Below, one piece after another: positions 16,699 through 25,595 of a stretch of 64,000 nt of DNA. The notes beneath the pieces are model-generated. The model ran no database searches. It was not told the DNA's origin and saw nothing but the letters and a program-made list of their open reading frames with translations. The DNA lies in the NCBI RefSeq assembly GCF_008727715.1, contig NZ_CP044218.1, positions 3,427,501-3,491,500 of the forward strand, given 5' to 3'. Origin of the DNA: Mesorhizobium terrae (lineage in GTDB: Bacteria > Pseudomonadota > Alphaproteobacteria > Rhizobiales > Rhizobiaceae). Both the position numbers and the translations under genes were made by a program. Every line of letters begins with the position of its first letter. Position 1 is the first letter of the stretch.

Positions 16699-17361
16699 AT
16701 GCACGCGCTGGATGCGTACGAGCTCTATCGCTTCTTCCACATCGGTGACGACGAGACAGCGGCGCTGCGCGGCGTCAGCCTGCAGGTATGTGCCGGCGAG
16801 ATTGTCGCGGTGACCGGTCCTTCGGGCAGCGGCAAATCCACTTTGCTGGCCTGTCTGACCGGACTGGATGAGCCGGACGGCGGCCATGTCGAGGTGGCTG
16901 GCGTAAGGCTTACCCGTCGTTCGCAGGCCAACCGGGCGCGCCTGCGCAGGGCGAATTTTGGCATTCTGCTGCAATCCGGAAATCTGTTTCCGCACCTCAC
17001 CGTGGAGCAGAATGTCCGCCTCCAGATGCAATTGGCCGGCAAGCCGGACGAAAAGCGGATTGCGCCGCTGCTCGACAGCGTGGGGCTTGTGGCCCGGGCT
17101 CGGGCGCTTCCAACCGAGCTTTCCGGCGGGGAGACCGCGCGCGCCGGTCTTGCGGTCGCCCTGGCCTGCGACCCGCCCATCCTCGTGGCAGACGAGCCCA
17201 CCGCCGAAGTCGATCGCGACACGGAGCTGCGGCTGATTGCCCAGTTCGAAGCAAGGCGCGCCGCAGGACTGGCAACGCTGCTCGCCACTCACAGCAAGGC
17301 GTTGGCGCAACGAGCCGACCGCATCGTCCGGCTGAAGGACGGGAGGGTCGAAAATGGATGA
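16699..17361 (+). CDS. ABC transporter ATPase A (LolD/MacB type)
   Basis: ATPase of 220 residues. Walker A is GPSGSGKST, signature LSGGETARAG, Walker B ILVADEPTAEVD and switch His LATHS. The signature has Glu where Gln is usual (LSGGQ), which is tolerated in related proteins. LolD/MacB-type ATPases energise mechanotransmission by FtsX-like permeases. It overlaps the next ATPase gene by 8 bp. Two different ATPase genes precede one permease gene, which suggests a heterodimeric motor. Confidence 0.87.
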   Translation: MHALDAYELYRFFHIGDDETAALRGVSLQVCAGEIVAVTGPSGSGKSTLLACLTGLDEPDGGHVEVAGVRLTRRSQANRARLRRANFGILLQSGNLFPHLTVEQNVRLQMQLAGKPDEKRIAPLLDSVGLVARARALPTELSGGETARAGLAVALACDPPILVADEPTAEVDRDTELRLIAQFEARRAAGLATLLATHSKALAQRADRIVRLKDGRVENG

Positions 17362-18034
17362 AACGCTTGTTGTTGCAAGCGGTATTGGCCGTGACTTCCC
17401 AGACGGAACCGCCGGACGTACGACGGTGCTCCGCGATGTGGACTGTGCAATCAACTCAGGCGCCCGCATCGCCCTGGTTGGACCTTCGGGCAGCGGCAAG
17501 ACCACCCTGCTGCACATCCTTGGCGGCCTGGACCGGCCGACCAACGGGCAGATCGAATGGCCCGGCCTTGGCCCGTTCGAGGACTTAAGGCCACGCTGGA
17601 TCGGCTTCGTCTTCCAGTCGCCCAGCCTGTTTCCCGCATTGACCGCTGCGCAAAATATAAGCTTGCCGATGATACTGGCCGGAGAGCTGAGTTCCGCCGA
17701 CCGAACTGCGGCTCTTCTGCTGGACACCTTCGGCCTTGACGAATTGGCGGACAAGCTGCCGGAGGAATTATCCGGCGGGCAAGCGCAACGCATAGCGATG
17801 GCAAGAGCGCTCGCCATCGGACCGAAACTCATCCTTGCCGATGAACCGACCGGGCAACTCGACAGCGTCACCGCCCAGCTCTTCTTCGATACCGTGCTCA
17901 GCCACTTGGAAAATACGGGCATTGCGCTTGTGGTGGCCACGCATGACGAGGCTGTCGCCGCCAGGATGGCAACGCGCTGGACCATGGAGCACGGCCGGCT
18001 GACCTTGCAGTCCCTTCAAACCGGGGCAAGTTGA
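17354..18034 (+). CDS. ABC transporter ATPase B (LolD/MacB type)
   Basis: ATPase of 226 residues. Walker A is GPSGSGKTT, signature LSGGQAQR, Walker B LILADEPTGQLD and switch His VATHDE. It has the full canonical set and is only moderately similar to ATPase A, so it is not a recent duplicate. The stop codon overlaps the permease start by 1 bp (TGATG), indicating coupling. Confidence 0.88.
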   Translation: MDETLVVASGIGRDFPDGTAGRTTVLRDVDCAINSGARIALVGPSGSGKTTLLHILGGLDRPTNGQIEWPGLGPFEDLRPRWIGFVFQSPSLFPALTAAQNISLPMILAGELSSADRTAALLLDTFGLDELADKLPEELSGGQAQRIAMARALAIGPKLILADEPTGQLDSVTAQLFFDTVLSHLENTGIALVVATHDEAVAARMATRWTMEHGRLTLQSLQTGAS

Positions 18035-20685
18035 TGCTGCTCCTGTGGATCAGGGGCGTTCTAGCCCATCGACAGCTGCGCGTCGCGGGCGCGGCGGCGG
18101 GCGTTGCCCTGGCGACGGCGCTGTTGGTGTCGATGGTGCTTTTCCTTCTCAACGCGAGCGCTTCCATGACCGCGCGCGCGATATCGACCGTGCCCGTCGA
18201 CTGGCAGGTCCAGGTGATACCTGGCGCCGATGCTAATGCGATCGGCAAGGCACTGGCCGAGACCTCTCGGGTCAAGGCCGTTCACCGCGTGCAATTCGCC
18301 GATATCGACGGCTTCCAGGCGCAGACCGGGGGCACCACGCAGACTACGGGGCCGGGCCAGGTCATCGCCTTCGACGGCGATTATGCAAGCGACTTCCCCG
18401 CCGAGATCCGCCCCCTGTCCGGGAGCAGCAGGGGCGCCCTCATCGCGCAGCAGACAGCCGCCAATCTTCACGTCGGTCCCGGAGACACGGTGACGATCAA
18501 ACGCATCGGACTTGCGCCGGTCGACGTCATCATCGCTGGCGTGGTCGACCTGCCCGATGCCGACTCGCTGTTCCAGGTCGTTGGCCTGCCGTCGCAGGCT
18601 GCCCCGCAAGCGCCGCCGGACAATGTGCTGATACTGCCACAAGGCCAGTGGGAAAGCCTGTTCGACGCGCAGCGCCAGGCGCGCCCGGACACCGCGCGCC
18701 TGCAACTGCATGTGCGGCTGGCGCGTGACGTCCTGCCGGCCGAACCGGTTTCGGCATTCACTGTCGTGACAGGCATGGAGAAGAATTTCGAGGCCAGGGT
18801 CGCAGGCCAGGCGCTGGTCGCCGACAACCTCAGCTCGCGCCTCGGCGCGGTACGCTCGGACGCGCTCTACGCCTCGGTACTGTTTCTGTTCCTCGGCCTG
18901 CCTGGCGTGGCGCTGGCGGTGGCGCTGACCTTTGCCATAACCGCCTCGGGCGCCGCACGCAGGCGCGCCGAACAGGCACTGCTGCGTGTCCGCGGCGCCA
19001 CGACGCAACAAATCCTCTCGCTGACTGCCGCCGAGGCCGCTGTCGCGGCGGTTGGCGGCACGGCGTTGGGGACGGTGGCGGCGCTGCTGTTCGGCCTTGC
19101 CGTTCCAGGTATGGGTGCAAGGGCCGCCATCGCCGACCCGGCGCTTGCGCTCGCCGTTCTGACCGGCCTGCTCCTGGGTTTCGCGGCCTTCCTGCTGCCC
19201 GTGTGGTGGGAACTGCGCCGGAATGATCCCAATACGGCGCGCCGCTCGGTCGAGCGCTACAAGACGCCGCTGTGGCGGCGGCTATGGCTGGATGTGCTGC
19301 TGCTCGTTGCCGCCGGGCTCCTTTTCTGGCTGTCGGCGAGTACCGGATACCAGGTCGTCCTTGCGCCCGAAGGCGTCGCCGCGACATCCGTGGACTACAA
19401 GGCCTTCATCGCACCCGCGCTGTTCTGGCTGGGTGCTGCGCTGCTGACCATGCGGCTTTCGGCCAATGTCGTCGCGCGCAATGGCCCGGTGCTGCGCACG
19501 ATCGTGAGGCCTGCCGCCGGCCCGCTGGCGGCGATCGTCTCGGCCGCACTGTCGAGGCAGTCGCGACGCCTGACCATTGGCATCGCCATGACCGCGCTGG
19601 CGATTTCCTTCGCCACGTCGACGGCGATCTTCAACACCACATACAACGCCCAGGCGCGCGTCGATGCCGAATTGACAAACGGATCGGATGTCACCGTGTT
19701 CGGCACGGCCGACAAGCCGGCCGGTTCGCACCTGGCGATACTGGCCTCGCTGTCGGCAACGGCGTTCGCGCAACCCATGCAACATCGCTTCGCCTATGTC
19801 GGTGCCGACCTTCAGGATCTCTATGGCATCGACCCCGCGCGTATCGGAAGCGCGACCAGCCTGTCCGATGCCTACTTCAGCGGCGGCAGTGCCGCCACTG
19901 TTCTGGCAAAACTTGACGCCACGCCCAACGGCGTTCTGGTGTCGGAAGAAACCGTGAAGGATTTCCAGCTCCAGGAGGACGACACGATCAACCTTAGGCT
20001 CCTCGATTCTCGCGACCATCAGTATCACCCGGTGCCCTTCAAGTTCATCGGTGTCGCGCGCGAATTCCCGACCGCGCCAAGGGACTCGTTCCTCGTCGCC
20101 AATGCCGCCTACATCGCCAGCGTGACCGGCACGGACGCCGCCGAATATGTGCTGATGAAGGCCAAGGGCGATCCCACCATGCTGGCGCAACAGGTGAGGG
20201 GGGCGCTCAAGGCCGATGCATCCCTGAAAGTCACGAACATCGGTCAGGCAGCCCACCTCATCGGTTCGAGCCTGACCGCTGTGGATCTTGGCGGGCTGAC
20301 GACAATCGAGCTCGCCTTCGCCGTTGTTATGGCAGCCGCAGCCGCCGGGCTCATGCTGGCTTTGGGTTTCATTGAACGCCGCAGGAACTTCGCCATCCTC
20401 AACGCCGTCGGCGCAAAACCCGGACAATTGGCGGCCTTTCTATGGGGCGAGGCTATTGTCGTGATCGTCGGAGGGTTTGTCTTCGGCCTCCTGTCCGGTG
20501 TCGTCATAGCGTGGATGCTGGTGAAGCTTCTGACCGGCGTGTTCGATCCGCCGCCCGAGGCGCTGTCGATCCCCTGGCTTTATCTTGGCGTCGTTCTGTG
20601 TCTCGTGGCCGTTTCGGTCGGCGCTGCCGTGCTGTTCGCAAGACCGTCGGCCGGTCATGACGCCGAATATTTGCGGGACTTCTGA
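18034..20685 (+). CDS. FtsX/MacB-type ABC permease, two FtsX domains
   Basis: Membrane protein of 883 residues. There is a transmembrane segment near residues 17-41 and a periplasmic MacB_PCD-like domain (about 45-270). A first FtsX block follows (about 275-400, with VALAVALTFAITASGAARRR). A second N-terminal-type segment and periplasmic domain run from about 500, and a final FtsX block from about 755-875 contains GLMLALGFIERRRNFAILNAVGAKPGQL. This duplicated layout is that of type VII exporters or lipoprotein-extraction permeases. TTG at 18031 is in frame, but the ATG at 18034 is preferred. The substrate (lipid, lipoprotein or peptide) is unknown. Confidence 0.85.
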   Translation: MLLLWIRGVLAHRQLRVAGAAAGVALATALLVSMVLFLLNASASMTARAISTVPVDWQVQVIPGADANAIGKALAETSRVKAVHRVQFADIDGFQAQTGGTTQTTGPGQVIAFDGDYASDFPAEIRPLSGSSRGALIAQQTAANLHVGPGDTVTIKRIGLAPVDVIIAGVVDLPDADSLFQVVGLPSQAAPQAPPDNVLILPQGQWESLFDAQRQARPDTARLQLHVRLARDVLPAEPVSAFTVVTGMEKNFEARVAGQALVADNLSSRLGAVRSDALYASVLFLFLGLPGVALAVALTFAITASGAARRRAEQALLRVRGATTQQILSLTAAEAAVAAVGGTALGTVAALLFGLAVPGMGARAAIADPALALAVLTGLLLGFAAFLLPVWWELRRNDPNTARRSVERYKTPLWRRLWLDVLLLVAAGLLFWLSASTGYQVVLAPEGVAATSVDYKAFIAPALFWLGAALLTMRLSANVVARNGPVLRTIVRPAAGPLAAIVSAALSRQSRRLTIGIAMTALAISFATSTAIFNTTYNAQARVDAELTNGSDVTVFGTADKPAGSHLAILASLSATAFAQPMQHRFAYVGADLQDLYGIDPARIGSATSLSDAYFSGGSAATVLAKLDATPNGVLVSEETVKDFQLQEDDTINLRLLDSRDHQYHPVPFKFIGVAREFPTAPRDSFLVANAAYIASVTGTDAAEYVLMKAKGDPTMLAQQVRGALKADASLKVTNIGQAAHLIGSSLTAVDLGGLTTIELAFAVVMAAAAAGLMLALGFIERRRNFAILNAVGAKPGQLAAFLWGEAIVVIVGGFVFGLLSGVVIAWMLVKLLTGVFDPPPEALSIPWLYLGVVLCLVAVSVGAAVLFARPSAGHDAEYLRDF

Positions 20686-21198
20686 AGTCTCGAGCTGTCA
20701 TCCTAGGGGAACGGAAAGGCGCCGATGGACCTCTTATTTTGTCCCGCACCGAGCGCATGCTCTTCAATTTTGTCGTGGGTTATCTGATCGCTGAATTCGC
20801 CAAAGCAAGGCCGCTTGCCTGGGTTTGTCGTCACTCCCGCTTAACGTCCTTCGCCACCTTGGCCTAATGTCCCGGTCAGGCCTTTTTTACTATCGTCAGT
20901 TTGAAGATATGCACGTGCAAGGGCGGGCTCGTATGCCGGACGCAACTGCACACGGCTACTGTAAGCGTCAGCCAGGGAATGAGGCGCACCGCTACGTCTA
21001 TATCAGTCCAAAACCGACTTACTTTTGCTGCAACGTGAACGACAGCGTCGCCCCTCATCCCAGCTGTTAGCCCAGTTTCGCCATCAACCGAAGGCAGTCT
21101 TCGCCCGAACGATCATCGCGGTGGCAATCGCGACGAAGAGCGCTCATTACAACTTCGCGGATGCCGTGCTATGCGGCATCGACACAGAGACCATGATC
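20686..21198. other. 513-bp intergenic region without a supported gene
   Basis: Only short ORFs without ribosome sites or known motifs are seen; one of 81 codons (20825-21070) has no recognisable feature. A weak hairpin with a T-run lies at 20861-20888. The region is less GC-rich than its neighbours, and the 3-prime part may be a long leader of the helicase gene. Confidence 0.5.
20861..20888 (+). terminator. Weak possible terminator after FtsX permease
   Basis: GGCCT (20861-20865) pairs with AGGCC (20878-20882) across 12 nt and is followed by six T. The stem is short, so this is tentative. Confidence 0.35.
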
Positions 21199-23013
21199 AT
21201 GACCGACGACGCATTGCCCATACACCCCGCGCTTGCTTCCGCCCTCGAGGCGAAAGGTTACAACCAGTTGACGCCGGTGCAGATGGAGATGGCGAATGGC
21301 GGGCATGGCGAGGCCGACCTCCTGGTTTCGGCGCAGACCGGCTCGGGCAAGACGGTTGCCTTTGGCATCGCGATCGCCTCGACCCTGCTTGGGCGCGCCG
21401 AACGCTTTCCGGCTGCCGGGCGGCCGCTCGGCCTCATCATCGCGCCGACACGCGAACTCGCCATCCAGGTGCAGCGGGAACTCGACTGGCTCTACGCGGC
21501 AGCCGAGGTCAGGATCGCGACCTGCGTCGGCGGCATGGACATGCGCAGGGAGCGCCGCGCGCTGGACAGCGGCGCCCATCTCGTCGTCGGCACGCCGGGA
21601 CGCCTGCGCGACCATATCTCCAAGGGCGCGCTGGACCTTGGTGCGTTGCGCGCCGTGGTGCTGGACGAGGCCGACGAAATGCTGGACCTCGGTTTCCGCG
21701 ACGACCTCGAATTCATCCTCGGCGCGGCGCCCGATGAGCGCCGGACACTGCTGTTTTCGGCAACCGTGCCGCGTGGCATCGCGGAACTTGCCAGGAATTT
21801 CCAGAAGGACGCGGTGCGCATCGCGGCGACCGCTTCCACCGAGCAGCATGCCGACATCGAGTACCAGGTGATGCTGGTGCGGCGCGACGAGCGCGAACAT
21901 GCCGTCATCAACACGCTGCTGGATTCCGGCAGCGCCAGTGCGCTGGTGTTCTGCCATACGCGCGAGGCGGTGCGGCACCTGACCGCGCGGCTGGCCAATC
22001 GCGGCTTCTCGGTCGTCTCGCTGTCGGGCGAGATGGCGCAGTCGGAGCGCTCGAACGCGCTGCAGTCGATGCGCGACGGTCGCGCTCATGTCTGCGTGGC
22101 GACCGACGTGGCGGCGCGCGGCATCGACCTACCGAACCTCGACCTCGTGATCCACGCGGATGTGCCGAGCAATCCAGCGACCCTGCTCCACCGCTCCGGC
22201 CGCACCGGGCGTGCAGGCCGAAAAGGCGTCTGCGTGCTCATCGTTCCCGAGACCAGGCGCGGTGCCGCGCAGCGTGTGCTGGCGCTCGCCAAGCTGTCGG
22301 CCACAATGCGTGGCGCGCCTAGCATCGCCGAGATCGAGACCCGCTATCGCACCCAGATCCTCGACGCGGCGCTTGTCGCCGCCGAGCCGGACGAGGCGGA
22401 AGCGGCGTTCGTGGCGGAACTGCTGACGAAGGCAAGTCCGGAGCGCATTGCCACGGCCTTCCTGCGCCAGCAGCTTTCCGTCCGCCCGGTGCCGGAGGAC
22501 CTCTTGCCGCTGCCGGTCCACGACATGCAGGCGAGGAAGCCCAAACGCGACAAGGAAAACCGCGAAAGGGGGATCGACGAAAGGCGCGACGCCGAACCGC
22601 GACGCCCGGACATGGAGGGCGGCGTCTGGTTCACGCTGTCGCTCGGGCGCAAGCAGCGCGCCGACCCGAAATGGCTTCTGCCGATGATCTGCAGGGCCGG
22701 CGGCGTCTCGAAACGCGATGTCGGCTCGATCCGGATCGACGACATGGAAACTCGCTTCGAGATTTCCGCCGACAAGGCGGCGGGGTTCAGAGAGCAGATC
22801 AGCCAGCCCGGCAGCCTCGAACGAGGCATCGTCATCGCGCCGGCCGGTGAGGCGCGCGAGACATCGTGGCGGGCGAAGCCGAAATTCGGCAAGCGCGCCA
22901 AGCCGGAGTTCAATAAGGGCGGAAAGCCGGGCAAGAAGCCCGCGCACCGCGGCCAGGCCGCGCCTGCGGATCGCGACCGCAAGCACAAGGGCAAGCCGAA
23001 GCGTCCAGGCTGA
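21199..23013 (+). CDS. DEAD-box RNA helicase with DbpA-like RNA-binding domain
   Basis: ATP-dependent RNA helicase of 604 residues. Motifs in order are Q motif (LTPVQMEMA), motif I AQTGSGKT, Ia PTRELAIQV, Ib GTPGRLRDH, II LDEADEMLDLGF, III SAT, V ATDVAARGIDLPN and VI HRSGRTGRAGR. A DbpA-type RNA-binding domain follows at about residues 470-545 (GGVWFTLSLGRKQRADPKW). The tail is basic and Lys/Gly/Arg rich (GKPGKKPAHRG). It probably acts in ribosome assembly or cold adaptation. ATG codons at 21193 and 21199 are both possible; AGAGA spacing favours 21199. The ORF extends further upstream without family similarity. Confidence 0.9.
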   Translation: MTDDALPIHPALASALEAKGYNQLTPVQMEMANGGHGEADLLVSAQTGSGKTVAFGIAIASTLLGRAERFPAAGRPLGLIIAPTRELAIQVQRELDWLYAAAEVRIATCVGGMDMRRERRALDSGAHLVVGTPGRLRDHISKGALDLGALRAVVLDEADEMLDLGFRDDLEFILGAAPDERRTLLFSATVPRGIAELARNFQKDAVRIAATASTEQHADIEYQVMLVRRDEREHAVINTLLDSGSASALVFCHTREAVRHLTARLANRGFSVVSLSGEMAQSERSNALQSMRDGRAHVCVATDVAARGIDLPNLDLVIHADVPSNPATLLHRSGRTGRAGRKGVCVLIVPETRRGAAQRVLALAKLSATMRGAPSIAEIETRYRTQILDAALVAAEPDEAEAAFVAELLTKASPERIATAFLRQQLSVRPVPEDLLPLPVHDMQARKPKRDKENRERGIDERRDAEPRRPDMEGGVWFTLSLGRKQRADPKWLLPMICRAGGVSKRDVGSIRIDDMETRFEISADKAAGFREQISQPGSLERGIVIAPAGEARETSWRAKPKFGKRAKPEFNKGGKPGKKPAHRGQAAPADRDRKHKGKPKRPG

Positions 23014-23019
23014 GGCGTG

Positions 23020-23395
23020 GGGTGCGGTCATCCGTGCCGGCTGGCGTTTCTTGGCCAGTTCGCTCGACGTATTTGGTATAGCCACCGCCATAGGTGTGTA
23101 GCTCATCCGGGTTGATTTCCAGCGCGCGGTTGGATGTTTCGGGGAGGAAATGCCGGTCGCGGCTGACGAAGAGCGGCGGGCTCTCGTAGCATGGTAGTAC
23201 GCGGCAATTCTTCTCGATCTCGTTTTCCAGAGAAGCCGAGGCAGCCAGCTATCGCAGCGACGCGTGGCCAACTGGCGATAGTGAGTCTTCCAGGAACTGC
23301 AACACCGTGCTGTCACGCTCAAGCACTTCCATCAGGGGCCGGAAATAGCCCGTCCTAACGCCCGGGCCGCGCGAGACGGTACTCTCATCGAATTC
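23020..23395 (-). pseudogene. Remnant of an ABC-F family ATPase
   Basis: Reading the minus strand in one frame gives GVRTGYFRPLMEVLE, then an in-frame TAG, then NEIEKNCRVL fused directly to LFVSRDRHFLPETSNRALE and DELHTYGGGYTKYVERTG. These blocks match the C-terminal half of ABC-F ATPases (typical GYFAQH, EKxCRVLSGGEK, FVSHDRHFL, HTYGGGYTEY). The signature and Walker B between CRVL and the H-loop are deleted, the switch His is Arg (SRD), and there is at least one stop. There is no intact start. It lies directly after the helicase gene, in opposite orientation. Confidence 0.75.
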
Positions 23396-23889
23396 GGACG
23401 CGCAGGCGACCAATTTCAACGTAGGTCAATGTTGCAGCCAGAGATTGGTAACCCGATAGACATTTGGACTTCAAACCGGATTTACCAAGGCAGCTAGCTG
23501 CTTAGAGCAGCCCATCATGTGCTTGTTCTTATCATCTGCCACCGACGTGGTCCGGAATGTACTTAAGCGGCTTGTAGGGACGGCAGTTTCTACCGCCACA
23601 CAGGGTGCACACTTTCTTGGTGCGAGCTTGCCGTTCGTGTGCGCTGAAAGGGCAAAATTCGCCCCTAAGCTTTCGGGACAGCGCGTCTTGGGCGCTGGAG
23701 CTTCGGGCTACTGGCGCGATGCATAGGCGGTTTTACCAACTGTTTCGCTACCTAGTCGTCGGCATGACAAATTCACCTTCAGCGCATTTCGGTGGGCTGC
23801 TATATCCTGATCGTTGTCAGCTCGGCATAAAAGCGCAAAGTCGGGGGCCACATGGGATGGTCGCAGAAGAGCAATGCCTTGTAACCTCC
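23396..23889. other. Degenerate intergenic DNA
   Basis: About 500 bp with lower GC and many stops in all frames. No gene, ribosome site or known motif was found. A 12-bp palindrome GCAGCTAGCTGC lies at 23490-23501. Confidence 0.5.
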
Positions 23890-23890
23890 G

Positions 23891-24010
23891 AACGAATGAA
23901 GCTATGCTGAGGTCGAGAGAGTGGGGCGGTAGGTACCAAAATCTGGCGCCAGCGGCCTTGATCGCCGCCTCAACAACAAGCTCACGAAGATCGTTCGAAA
24001 GGGCCTGCAT
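23891..24010 (-). pseudogene. Probable IS630-family transposase remnant
   Basis: The minus strand encodes AIKAAGARFWYLPPHSLDLS within an otherwise meaningless frame. This corresponds to the conserved block of IS630/Tc1-type transposases (AxGARLxxLPPYSPDLNPIE) next to the last catalytic acidic residue. The usual NPIE is missing and the rest of the gene is absent. No terminal inverted repeats could be identified, so this is a fragment of an old insertion. Confidence 0.6.
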
Positions 24011-24292
24011 TGTCAGATGATGGCCTCTGCCCAGCCAACACCTTGAATCACAAACCAGCCCAACCGGGAGTCCCCGCGACTCTCGTGAAATAGGAAACAC
24101 TCTCTAGGCCTGCCGGTCGAGATCGAACTTACCGTCGAGGTTGCTGAACAGACGCTCATCTGGTCGGTGCGTGGGGCCGTCCAGAGTGCAGAGATTGCTG
24201 CAAAGGTTGGTGCCGATCTCAATGGGTGCGAGGTCCTCAGGCAGAGCGCACAATGATCTCAGGAGTGGCATCATGGCTTGTATCGCGCTGGC
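24011..24292. other. Degenerate DNA between IS remnant and LacI-type gene
   Basis: About 280 bp. A plus-strand frame from about 24100 to the TGA at 24252 stays open (LGLPVEIELTVEVAEQTLIW onwards) but has no start and no recognisable family. It may be a fragment of a lost gene. Confidence 0.4.
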
Positions 24293-25324
24293 TCACTCGA
24301 ACTGGATGTTCTCCTTGAGCAGGACCTCGATGCGGATCCGCTCTTGCGAGGCCAGAGGTTCGCGATGGTCGGAGCGGGCCCGCATGATGCGCAGCGCGCT
24401 GCGCACCGCGTGGCCTGGGTCCTGCGCGATCACGGCGTCGATGCGCTCGTCCATCAGTGCCTGTTCGCTGAATGGGGTACGCTCATGCACGATGACGGTG
24501 AGGGGGCGGCCTCCTTGCGTATTCCAGACCGCGGTGAGTGGCCCCCGCGCTTCCGAGCTCAGTACATAGACGGCGACCGTATCGGGATTGTGTTGGAGGG
24601 TGCGCCGGATGATCAGATCGGCGCGCCTTTCGTCGGCATAGGTTTCCAACGACGGCAGGCTCACCAGGTGTGGGAACTGGGCGTTGATGATGCTGTCGAA
24701 GCCGAGGCGGCGCTGGATGCTGTCCAGCGCCATCATGGTTTCGGCCACGACCATGATCTTGCCGGGCCTGTCTCCGATGAAGCGGCCTGCTATCTTGCCG
24801 GCGGTTGCGCCGGCTGCAAAATTGTCGACGCCGACATAGTCCGCGCTCTCCAGCCGCTCCTGGCCTGAGAGGAACTGCACCACCTTGACGCCCCTTTCCA
24901 CGAGCCGCAGCAGCGCGTCGCGTACCTGCGGCGATTCCGGCGCCATGACGGCAACGCCGTCCACTGCATCATGGTCGATACCTGTGAGGTATTTGGCGAC
25001 TTGGTGCGGGTCGCTCATCGCGATCTGTTCGGCCTCGACCTCGGTCGAATCGGTGCGCAACGCTTCCTTCGCCTCGCTGACCCGGGCGATGAGTTCAGCG
25101 AGATACTGGTCGCCCGAGGTTGGCAGGACAAAACGGAAGCGATAGGTCTTGTTGCGCGCCAGTGCCACGGCGGCAGGGTTGCGCACGAAGCCGATTCGTT
25201 CGATCGCCTCGGCCACTTTCCTCGCCGCTTTGGAGCTGACATTCGGCCGCTCATTGAGCACGCGGTCGATGGTGGCGAGGCTGACGCCTGCGGCTTCCGC
25301 CAGGTCTTTCGTGGTTGGCCGCAC
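24293..25324 (-). CDS. LacI-family transcriptional regulator
   Basis: Protein of 343 residues. The LacI helix-turn-helix and hinge lie at residues 1-58 (TTKDLAEAAGVSLATIDRVL, then KAARKVAEAIERIGFVRNPA). A periplasmic-binding-like effector domain follows (about 62-340). The start is GTG at 25324. It is divergent from the sugar/polyol ABC operon, with two matching palindromes at the operon promoter. It therefore most likely represses that operon and is relieved by the imported substrate or a phosphorylated product. RBS-like effector domains of this kind bind sugars or polyols. Confidence 0.9.
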   Translation of the reverse strand: MRPTTKDLAEAAGVSLATIDRVLNERPNVSSKAARKVAEAIERIGFVRNPAAVALARNKTYRFRFVLPTSGDQYLAELIARVSEAKEALRTDSTEVEAEQIAMSDPHQVAKYLTGIDHDAVDGVAVMAPESPQVRDALLRLVERGVKVVQFLSGQERLESADYVGVDNFAAGATAGKIAGRFIGDRPGKIMVVAETMMALDSIQRRLGFDSIINAQFPHLVSLPSLETYADERRADLIIRRTLQHNPDTVAVYVLSSEARGPLTAVWNTQGGRPLTVIVHERTPFSEQALMDERIDAVIAQDPGHAVRSALRIMRARSDHREPLASQERIRIEVLLKENIQFE

Positions 25325-25388
25325 CGTTCAGATCTCATTTCCAGATTCGAACCAGATTTCTCCAACAAAAGCAGTCGAAAAGCAAGAA

Positions 25389-25406
25389 TTGAGGTGCGTA
25401 CCTCAA
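25389..25406. promoter_or_regulatory. LacI-type operator, copy 1
   Basis: TTGAGGT and ACCTCAA flank GCGT. This 18-bp site differs from copy 2 in a single central base (T for C). It lies just upstream of the probable -35 box. Confidence 0.75.
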
Positions 25407-25413
25407 AAATGAC

Positions 25414-25443
25414 TTGCATTGAGGTGCGCACCTCAATTATGAC
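25414..25443 (+). promoter_or_regulatory. Probable sigma-70 promoter of polyol ABC operon
   Basis: TTGCAT (25414-25419) and TATGAC (25438-25443) are 18 bp apart. The spacer is filled almost entirely by the perfect palindrome of operator copy 2. The binding-protein ATG lies about 150 bp downstream. Confidence 0.55.
25418..25437. promoter_or_regulatory. LacI-type operator, copy 2 (perfect 20-bp palindrome)
   Basis: ATTGAGGTGC followed by its exact reverse complement. Its centre lies 30 bp from the centre of copy 1, so two dimers would sit on nearly the same face of the helix. Confidence 0.8.
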
Positions 25444-25595
25444 TCTCGCCGTGGTCGCCCAGGAGGATCGGCGCGAGCCACAGGCGGCGCGGAGGAGTAT
25501 GGGCCCGCCGGGAGCGTCATTCCGCGTCAGGTGCCCATAACGGGCGTTTCACCCTTCCGATGGAGGTCGGAAGGAGGGGCAGGGAGGTCCCAGTC

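Noticed and set aside
22129..23322. Minus-strand frame of 397 codons overlapping the helicase
   Set aside because: Its main part is antisense to the helicase. The ABC-F-like blocks upstream lie in a different frame of the same strand.
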